Positions 31,824-38,989 of a stretch of 43,806 nucleotides of DNA are shown in pieces. The stretch covers positions 1 to 43,806 of the forward strand of contig JARBJD010000479.1 in NCBI GenBank assembly GCA_033064195.1, given 5' to 3'. The DNA comes from Blattamonas nauphoetae (lineage: Eukaryota; Preaxostyla; Oxymonadida). The position numbers were made by a program, and so were the translations under genes. Each line of letters begins with the position of its first letter. The first letter of the stretch is position 1. The notes beneath the pieces are model-generated. The model had not been told where the DNA came from, did no database searches, and saw nothing but the letters and a program-made list of their open reading frames with translations.

Positions 31824-32085
31824 AAACAGACAATGTCATACTCATTTTTTACTTGACTACTTGATATTATCTCATGTTTCTTGACTGTTTATGTCATAAT
31901 TGTGAATGTACATTGCAGTCGGCCAATATTACGGTGAACGGTTTTGATCCGCCCATATCACAAATAGAGGAAAGCCAAAGACAAGAACCATTGAAAAACT
32001 AAACTTTTCCCGCCTCTCACTGTTTGATTAATGTGGAATAATCAGAAATGGATGAAAAAAAGGGGTGTTGAGTCTCGAAAAAAAA

Positions 32086-32934
32086 CGCCCAGTTCTGAAA
32101 GTTAGCGATAAATACACCTATAAGGCACCTAGCACTGCCGTCGCAGAGATATTGACCAAAGAAGTCACCTGCACTGTTCTTTCTTCATCAGTTGATAAAG
32201 TCTCAACTATTTGTTACGGATATCAAATCACTGATGCAACAAAACAATCCCTCTTCAACATGTATTCAAAGACATTGTACGTCTTGAAAGCAGAAAGAAT
32301 TGACACTCAATCATTTCAATCAAAAGCAACAGCAATGGGAGTGAGATCAAACATCAGTATCAAACTCAACAATCTCATGAATCTAATGTGCTTATTCCCC
32401 GATAGACCAAATGAGTGTACAGTCTTCAGAAATCCTCATTATGTTGGTCACTTCGAAATGCTAGGAAATAATTATCCCAATTTCCCAATGTCAACAATAT
32501 CACCAGAGTTTTATCAAATGATGATGGTGAATGGTGATTTCATTGGTTGTTCCGCAACGGAAGAGTTTGAGAATTCAATTTGTTCAACTCGTGTGTTTGA
32601 CTATAAAGGAAAGGATTACAAGAGAACAAAACCAGTAACAGATGCAACTTGTTTTACTTTCATGGTTCCAACAGATCGAAGTGAAATCGCTGGTGGTGAA
32701 GAATGTATTTCGACAGCAGAATCAGTCAATATTGTATTCAGAGGAACACCAATCAATCAGGGTGAACTGGATCCATATTTCACATCAACTCCAGAAGGTC
32801 CTCCTCCACCAATTCTAGCACTACATCAAGCGACATACTGGCTGTTCTGGATTGAAAATGGACAACCACGAGTGCGATATGTCATTGATCGTCGTCTCCA
32901 AGAAGCATATGAAGAAGTGAAGAGAGGATATTAA
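32086..32934 (+). pseudogene. Capsid-like paralogue 2, right portion
   Basis: About 280 residues are related in order to the C-terminal half of the first capsid-like protein: CYGYQITDATKQSLFNMY, a long beta-rich middle, TCFTFMVPTDRSE, GTPINQGELDPYF and PILALHQATYWLFWIENGQ near the end. The related positions in paralogue 1 are MSVGYKMKDGAIKKLMEMY, FLLCFPTQRSG, HPIYQGNLDTYY and PILATTATTWW. The portion ends with a normal stop before the next start motif. Confidence 0.78.
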
Positions 32935-32978
32935 TGCATAGCATTTCTAGAATGACAGAGTCATATTACTAAATTGAA

Positions 32979-32996
32979 TATTTTATTTTTGTAGAA
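32979..32996 (+). promoter_or_regulatory. T-rich start motif (TATTTTATTTTTGTAGAA)
   Basis: It lies eight bases before the ATG at 33,004, slightly further than in the other genes. Confidence 0.5.
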
Positions 32997-33003
32997 ATCA
33001 CAA

Positions 33004-33414
33004 ATGGTCAAACGTTATTTCTCAATTCAGAATTCTCACACTGCTCAATTTCCTCATGATTTTGTGAATTCCAGAAACCAAAAATATGTTCACTTTCTTG
33101 ACTGCAAACTCATCCATGTGAAAGAAGAGATTACTGGGAACTCAACTGTCATCTCAAAAGACATTCCACAGCACATCACAATCCATGGTGATTGGATTCA
33201 GACTGATGCATTCAATGACTCGTTTGTTGCTTTCTGTAACGAACAGATTGCGAAGCGAAAGAAGTGGGAATTAAGTACTCGACAGTCCATAGTGAAGATC
33301 TGGTTCAAAGACAGTTCTGGTGACTCAATCGAGATGGAAACAACCGAGACAATCAATGGAAAAATAATCAAAGAGTATTATGAATTTCTGGTTGATCTCA
33401 TGTTGGAGTATTAG
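33004..33414 (+). CDS. Small beta-rich protein, candidate minor virion protein
   Basis: The 136-aa protein alternates short strands and turns (KYVHFLDCKLIHV, HITIHGDWIQTD, SIVKIWFKDSSGDSIEME) with one helical segment (FVAFCNEQIAKRKKWEL). This is compatible with a single jelly-roll or similar fold. The IWFKDxxGD pattern recalls small structural proteins in other virus-like elements, but I cannot name the family. It follows the two capsid-like genes and converges with the fibre gene, overlapping it by 17 bases at the 3' ends. A penton (vertex) role is an attractive guess, since no other penton candidate is seen. The ORF looks whole. Confidence 0.55.
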   Translation: MVKRYFSIQNSHTAQFPHDFVNSRNQKYVHFLDCKLIHVKEEITGNSTVISKDIPQHITIHGDWIQTDAFNDSFVAFCNEQIAKRKKWELSTRQSIVKIWFKDSSGDSIEMETTETINGKIIKEYYEFLVDLMLEY

Positions 33415-34306
33415 TCATTGTGTCGATCAGTGAATTATATTTTTGTACAAGTTCATTGATGAGTGTCTGTTGATGTCCGACGATAGAGGATAATTCCTGA
33501 ATTGCTTTCACGCAGAAGCAAGAGAGTTCAGCATAATCAACTTGAAGACAATCTGGATTGGAATCATTCACAACCTCAGGGAATATTTCTTGGATCTGTT
33601 GAGCAATCACTCCAATGTGTTTCCTCTCACTTTCCTTCTTCAAGCATTCACATTTCTCTTTGCGGTTCTTCAAGTGTTCTTCATCAGTCTCGCTCTCTAT
33701 TTGTTTCGTCACTTTGTTGATCTTCGAGTCGAATGTGTTGAATTGATACTGCACAATTTCCACTTTATTCAATTGTTCAAGAACATCAGGGTATGGTTCA
33801 ATATTTCTTTTGACTCTTCTGTCTGACAACTGAGAAAAACTTCCTGTTGTGGATATTGAAAACACTCCTGAACCAGTATCTTCATCGTAGTAATACAAAG
33901 CTGGTGAGTCACACGGTGACCACATAATGATACCATCACCATTGAACTGAATTCCTGAAGTTTCTGAAAGCGATTGTGAAATTGAAATGCCAGACTTAAA
34001 TGTTGAAGCTGGATATGTTCCAGGATACTTCGGAAGTGATCCTTCTGAGATATTCCACTTCGCTCCATTCACATTGATCAATCCTCCAATTGTTGGTGTT
34101 GCAATACCAGCTGAACAAGTGATTGATCCATTTGTGCTGACTACTTTTTGGATTGAAGATATCGCTGACTTGTGTGCTTCTGTTGTCTTCTGTAGTGTGT
34201 CTATCACTGCTGCATTCTCGTTGGTCGTCGAGAGATTATGATCAATCATTTTCTCAATCATTTGTGAATTGTATTTTTGTCGATTCATTTCTGTTTGCTC
34301 TTTCAT
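33398..34306 (-). CDS. Fibre/spike-like protein with Peptidase_S74 (intramolecular chaperone) domain
   Basis: The 302-aa protein has an N-terminal helical, coiled-coil-like region (about residues 1-55), a glycine/serine-rich beta region (~60-160) and a C-terminal S74 domain. The latter starts SQLSDRRVKRNIE (Ser161-Asp162 and Lys166), then KHIGVIAQQIQEIFPEVV and LQVDYAELSCFCVKAIQEL. S74 domains trimerise fibres and then cut themselves off between Ser and the next residue, using a Ser/Lys dyad five residues apart; that spacing is kept here. They are known from phage tail spikes and the MYRF transcription factor. The ATG at 34,306 is chosen because an AATTTTAATTTCA motif abuts it and the upstream in-frame ATG lies in the terminal repeat. 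The ORF looks whole. Confidence 0.88.
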   Translation of the reverse strand: MKEQTEMNRQKYNSQMIEKMIDHNLSTTNENAAVIDTLQKTTEAHKSAISSIQKVVSTNGSITCSAGIATPTIGGLINVNGAKWNISEGSLPKYPGTYPASTFKSGISISQSLSETSGIQFNGDGIIMWSPCDSPALYYYDEDTGSGVFSISTTGSFSQLSDRRVKRNIEPYPDVLEQLNKVEIVQYQFNTFDSKINKVTKQIESETDEEHLKNRKEKCECLKKESERKHIGVIAQQIQEIFPEVVNDSNPDCLQVDYAELSCFCVKAIQELSSIVGHQQTLINELVQKYNSLIDTMTNTPT

Positions 34307-34322
34307 TGAAATTAAAATTCTT
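34307..34322 (-). promoter_or_regulatory. T-rich start motif before the fibre gene (minus strand)
   Basis: Read on the minus strand this is AAGAATTTTAATTTCA directly before the ATG at 34,306. It lies in the few bases between the fibre start and the inner edge of the right terminal repeat. Confidence 0.5.
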
Positions 34323-34329
34323 GATTCCC

Positions 34330-34466
34330 TCATGAACATACGTCACCGGCACATTATTTCTGACATACTCAGAGACTAGCGAACAGTTCTCTTCTCTCAT
34401 TGATTCAATTAATGCTTGTTCTGAATATACTCGACGTCTTTCCTTGTACATCGCAGTTGGATTCAT
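34330..34466 (-). pseudogene. Partial copy of the first Polinton gene within the right TIR
   Basis: The first ~46 codons match the start of the two-repeat protein at the left end (MNPTAMYKERRRVYSEQAL against MNPTEMYNERRRVCSEQAL). Similarity stops where the terminal repeat stops. This is a by-product of the terminal repeat ending inside a gene, not a separate gene. Confidence 0.8.
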
Positions 34467-34487
34467 TTAATACAAATTAAAAAATTC
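34467..34487 (-). promoter_or_regulatory. T-rich start motif, right-TIR copy (minus strand)
   Basis: Minus-strand GAATTTTTTAATTTGTATTAA abuts the ATG at 34,466 and is identical to the motif at 13,984-14,004. Here it stands before the partial gene copy and points inward, toward the fibre gene. Confidence 0.55.
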
Positions 34488-34625
34488 GAAAATAAATTTT
34501 CATTCGTTGTTTTATCGTTGGTGATCTTTCGAGACTTCGATCCTGTCATCGATGGGTTCGATCAGTCTTGTTTGATCCGTGAAAGTACTTCAATGGGACT
34601 TGATCCTCTCATTTCGTTCCTGATG

Positions 34626-36460
34626 GTTCTTTACTGTTTAGTGTAGGTGTGTTTCTCTTTCTTTTATCTCATTTGTTCTCGTTTCTTTTTTGCCATCACT
34701 TTCTCGTTCTCGATCATTCACTTTTTTCTTCTCCTCTCGTTCAGGTACATCACATTGTTTTATGAACGGTGGTTTCATTCCCGACTTGTTTTGAACAGGT
34801 TTGCTCCATTTTTGAATTCATTATTTCCTAAAACTCTTTTTTGTACCTTCTCTGATCGAACCGAAAAGTGACCTTCAGATCTGGTCGACCGTCGCGTCTT
34901 ATCGTTTCGAATGTTGTTTCACGACTGAAAAATAACTTGTTTGCTCTTCTCTTTCTTTCATTCTCTTTTGACACTCTCTTATGACCTCTCACCAACTGAT
35001 CCTCTCGACGTCGATGAACTATCGCGTCTTACTTTTCGAAAGTGACTTTCACCGAAGAATTAAAACTAGTTTGATCTCTTTTTTGTATTATCTTTTCCTA
35101 AAATTTATTTTTGAACTCAGATCTTCACATCACTTTTTGTCTTCTCTTTTTCTCTCTCCACTTCACTCTTGGATTTTCATTGTCACTTCATTCTCATTAT
35201 CTCTTCATTGTCTCTCACTTTTTTCAAAAATTAAAGTTGAACATGAGTTCTAAAATTTTTGATCAACTTTTTGGTGCTCGAAATTTCTCGATCGATCCTC
35301 AATTTTGATTCAGAAGGTACGCCGCTTTGTTTTACTTTCTATTGACCTTGAATTCATGTTCTCCCTCTTTTGACTTTCTCATTTTAACTCTTCTCTTTTG
35401 ATAAAACTCATTCTCGGACTCGATTTGGCTCTTTTTCAGTCTTCTTCATTCAGGTACAGTACAGTGTTTTAGACTCGAATTAATGTGGTTCCAACAGGAG
35501 ATGAACCGGTTTGTTCACTTTTTCTCTGAATTCTTTGATAAAAACCATTATTGTACCAGATACAATCGATCACAAAAGGCACCTTCGAATTGGGTACACG
35601 ATCGCGCTTTATCGTTCACAGAATGTGGCATTACCGAAGTGAAACCGGTATGATCACGTTTTATTATTCGTTCACTTTTTAAAACCCATAGTTAACTCGA
35701 TGTCAATGATCCTCACATCTGAGGTACAGTATGGTGTTTTAGACTTCGAAAGAATGTGTCACTGAAGGATTGAAACTGGTATCCTCTGTTTCCACATTCA
35801 TTCTTTCTTAAAATCAATTTGTGTACCAGATAAAGTGGACTGAAGAGTGACCATCCAATCGAGTGAAGCGTTGCTGTTTATGGTCGCAAAGGATGTCTCA
35901 CAACTGGAACCAAACTGGTATTCTCTTGTTTTTTATTTATCTAATTCTAAAATTCAATTATGAACACAATAGAAACAATCCACAGTGCCCGCTCAATATC
36001 AATTCTCCAATTATGTTTTAAGATTCACAAGTATGTTTTTCTAAACTCAGTTCACATGGATTAGACTACATTGGTTTCGTTCGCGCATAAAAATCATTTT
36101 GTAACCTTGATCTCGTCGTTTTTTACTCTCCTCGTTTCTTTCGTCCCTCACTTCACTTTATTGTTTGATTGCCACTTCATTCACTTTTGTTTGCTCTTTG
36201 TTTGTGAAATTTCGATTCACGCGATCATAAAACTCATTTCTGAACCAGGATCTCGTTGGTTTTGATCTTCTCGATTCTTTCGTTCATCACTTCACTTTAT
36301 CGCTTGATTCTCACTTCATTCACTTTTGTTTGCTCTTTTTATGCGAATTTTCGATGAACGCGTTCATAAAACACATTAGTGTACCTCAATTCTCACTTCA
36401 TCCACTTCACCATTCACTATTGTACTTGCTCACTTCATTGTACCTTGTTTCAATCTCTTT
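34626..36460 (-). repeat. Degenerate ~120-bp subrepeats within the right TIR
   Basis: This is the mirror of 12,150-13,935. On the plus strand each unit shows GTTTGTTCTCTTTTTT, a TAAAACTCATTxxTGTACC block and a TCGAAxGTxxTTTC block. The unit around 36,183-36,330 is an extra copy relative to the left end. Confidence 0.65.
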
Positions 36461-37673
36461 TTGTCAAATTAAGCAAAAAAGTCAAAAACAATGAAGACAT
36501 AATGATGTGCGCGTGAGGTGTGAACGACGGAAAAAAGGGTTGTGAAATGAGGTAAATGAGAGTGTCTTATGAACGGATAAGTGGTGAAATGGAACAAAGA
36601 AGATGAGTGATACAATGTGCTGAAATGAGTTTTTGTTAAAACAAACATACGGACAAGATATGGGGAAAAAGACGTAAAATCAACTTTATAGAAAAAGTAC
36701 CGAACAAAAGTGTTAAAAAATTCAGCCACTCCCTCCTCAGAACGTGAGAAAGGGAGGATGATATGTGAAAACACATACAAAAATGACGGTGACTGAAAGT
36801 GAGGTGAAAATGTGGTGAATCAAAGGTGTGTGCAAAAAAAGAGGACTAATGAAGTGGGAAAACAGGAAATCTCAAAAAAGCGTCGCTAGGACGCGAATGC
36901 GAAGAATTTAGAAGATCTAACGTTAAAAACGAAAATTGGCAAAAAAGTGTCCGAAGGATCGTGACGTGAAAAGGTTCATACCTAAAGTCGCCAGAAGGCG
37001 TTCTTATCCAATCTAACACAAAAAGGCGTCATAAGAGGACGATTCCTGAGCGAAAGATGATGATAGACAGGGTCCATACCGTATCTCGAAAAATTTGACT
37101 CGTAAAAATCCTCAATGGGTCGGATCAAACTTTTTTTCCAAAAAGTGTTTTTTATCGCGAATCTCACCTTTCGAAATCGATTTTGTAATTTTAGAAGATG
37201 TTTGAGGTGAATGTGAGACATAAAGTAGTTGTTTGTAGCGAAATCTGAAAATCGACTTTTTTGTCACTTTTTTGATCACAGTTCGGTACGTAGCTCCACG
37301 AATTCTCAACCGATTTTCATCGGGATTGTTTTGATCGACGACTCACATCGTCCCTGACATTTTAGAATTTTTTTCGATTTTTTTCGAAGTGGTTCTCAAG
37401 TTGGATTCACTTTGTTCGAGTTCAAAAGTGAAAAAACATCGAAAAAAGTGACAACATTTTAGGATTACGACAACAATTTGTTTCAGAATTGACGCTTAAA
37501 ATGAGGTCAAAATATTGGACATATTTTTGGAATTTAGGTCAAATATTGGCATCATTGAAATGGCCTAAATTCCTTTTAATACAAGATTTAGAAATGGTCA
37601 ATCGGAATTGACTTTCAACTTTGGTTTTCAACGACTATTTCAATCTGGTTCCCAAATCGTCTACTATACTACT

Positions 37674-38027
37674 CCGCGTCTCTCTACTCTCCCTCATGCG
37701 GACCTCGGCAATGTCTGGATCAACTTCTCGACAGGCAGACCGCTCAACCAGAAGCACGTCTCCAGCAAGATCAGAGCTGTTTTCGAGGAGATCGGCGTCA
37801 CATCAGAGTTCCGTCCATACTCTGTGAAGCACGCATCGATTAGCTACCTTCGTCTCAAGCGTCACATGAACCTCCGCATGCTGAACGCACATGTCGGCTG
37901 GTCTGCCGGCTCCACGGTGGCGGACACCTACTACGCGAGGCCCATCCTGGTAGGCCCCGACGACTTCGCGCTGGCCGCGGCTTGGTGGCAGCCCCTCGAG
38001 GGGGATCACGGCCTTCCAAATGACTAG
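37674..38027 (+). pseudogene. Tyrosine recombinase (phage-integrase/DIRS-Crypton type), C-terminal fragment
   Basis: About 115 codons downstream of the Polinton end read as the catalytic C-terminus of a tyrosine recombinase: VWINFSTGRPLN, then FRPYSVKHASISYL (the Arg/His box), then LNAHVGWSAGSTVADTYYARP containing the candidate nucleophilic Tyr. It is markedly richer in G+C than the Polinton, with GCC/CTC/CGC codons, which indicates a different origin. Its N-terminal part is absent: the reading frame continues into Polinton terminal sequence, so the fragment has been cut or joined at the element's edge. It could come from a YR transposon or YR retroelement; no reverse transcriptase is visible nearby. 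Confidence 0.75.
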
Positions 38028-38118
38028 TGTTCACTCTACTTTCAATCCTTCAGGATATGTCCTTTTACCTTTCATTTCATTCTTATGTTCTCTCACCTTG
38101 TTCTTTTCAAGACTCACT

Positions 38119-38187
38119 GAGTAGAGCCGTAGGTTTGGTTTGCACCTACTGGAAGGGCGGTGCTATTAACAAACCGAGGCTCTACTC
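38119..38187. repeat. Strong composite hairpin downstream of the tyrosine recombinase
   Basis: GAGTAGAGCC (38,119-38,128) pairs with GGCTCTACTC (38,178-38,187). Inside that, GGTTTG (38,132-38,137) pairs with CAAACC (38,170-38,175), and GCACC (38,142-38,146) pairs with GGTGC (38,159-38,163). This gives 21 base pairs in three stacked stems with small internal loops and a 12-base terminal loop. It lies ~92 bases after the recombinase stop and may be a recombination or terminal structure of that element, or a structured RNA. Confidence 0.6.
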
Positions 38188-38189
38188 TT

Positions 38190-38985
38190 GTCCCTGCTTC
38201 CACAAGCCGCGAGGAGAGCAGATGCTTCTAGAAGTTCCCTTTGGAGCTTGTTCCCTGGGATGACGTAGTTTTTTGTTCCTCGTTGAGGATTTTCTACGAT
38301 CTGACCTTAAATTTTTTCTTGCTCTTACTCCGTCGCTCTGCGACAGTCTCCGTCGTCTCTTGGCTCCGCCAGGACGATTGGAAGAAAAGTTAGGACGGAT
38401 AACTCTAAATATTGAAGTGGGACAATATTTTTGACATCATAGCTCACATCCTTAAAATGAGAATTTCCGAAAATCCGTAAATCCTTCACGAATTGAGATT
38501 GTATGTTTTTCTTAATTGAGATTCTTGATGTTTTGATCTCCAAGTCTGTTCTATTGACAAATGTAGTGTGATCGAACCATAATCGTGATGTTATGTCCGA
38601 GGATTCCTGAAAAGGGTGTTTTCCGATTTCGCTGTCTGTCTACTGCAGTTTTGTCATGAATTAATTGGCCATCAGTATCCTGGAAACAGTCTGTTCTATA
38701 TATTTCGTCATCTCACTTCAATCTCAGATTTTAGGGTACCCAATCGTCCACCATTCATATCATCCCAGGTCTGTCTTTGTTACGCATTGCTTATTGTCCA
38801 TATCTGACTTAGGTCACTATGGATCTGGTCATGAAGTGAATCATAAAAAGGAGGCCAAATATGGTCATCTCTGGATTGATACCCTTCGAACCCTTCCACT
38901 CGTCGTCAAAGTTTTTATCTCTCGGTCTTCATTATTTTCCATTCATTCATTTTTGCTCTTCCAATCTCACACACGCTAACCACCC
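38190..38985. other. Intergenic stretch, no gene recognised
   Basis: ORFs of 60-100 codons on both strands lack motifs. A small GTCGCTCTGCGAC palindrome lies at 38,331-38,343. From ~38,900 the sequence becomes pyrimidine-rich (TTTTTGCTCTTCCAATC) as if approaching a splice acceptor for the anoctamin gene. Confidence 0.35.
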
Positions 38986-38989
38986 GTTC

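Larger units (their letters stand above)
27117..32085. mobile_element. Nested insertion with inverted ends inside capsid paralogue 2
   Basis: The ends carry TCGAGACTCAACACCCC preceded by a T run and followed by T6 (27,117-27,143), repeated inverted at 32,055-32,085, about 27 matching bases. The insertion is ~4.97 kb. Poly-T/poly-A at the junction hides any target duplication. No transposase is recognisable inside, so it is probably a non-autonomous DNA transposon mobilised in trans. Its cargo is host-like: pieces with very short introns, surface-protein-like coding remains and a 17-bp minisatellite. This makes it a candidate gene-capturing element. Confidence 0.7.
10940..37673. mobile_element. 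Polinton/Maverick element, broken, with nested insertion
   Basis: The limits are set by an inverted match running outward to AGTAGTATAGTAG at 10,940 and its complement ending at 37,673. The AG-initial terminus fits Polintons. Between ~3.2-kb inverted repeats lie the family hallmarks: protein-primed DNA polymerase B, retroviral-type integrase, packaging ATPase and capsid-like proteins. Extra virion-like genes and a Peptidase_S74 fibre protein are also present. No 6-base target duplication is visible: TATGTA precedes the left end and CCGCGT follows the right end. The element is broken in about eight to ten places, mainly in the polymerase and integrase, plus a ~5-kb insertion in a capsid paralogue. 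The terminal repeats differ by scattered mismatches and one extra subrepeat, so it is not a fresh insertion; the age is probably moderate. Confidence 0.92.
34326..37673 (-). repeat. Right terminal inverted repeat of the Polinton (~3.35 kb)
   Basis: It is the reverse complement of 10,940-14,145, with scattered mismatches that cluster in patches (for example near the outer end around 37,450-37,560). It has one additional subrepeat of ~140 bases around 36,183-36,330 that accounts for the length difference. It ends outward at CTACTATACTACT (37,661-37,673). Confidence 0.9.

Noticed and set aside
30879-31845. Long overlapping ORFs on both strands in the minisatellite (up to 265 codons)
   Set aside because: They are translations of a 17-bp repeat that lacks stops in most frames; no non-repeat domain supports them.
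37608-37673. Upstream extension of the recombinase frame into the Polinton end
   Set aside because: These codons are terminal-repeat sequence that also occurs at the left end, so they are not part of the recombinase.
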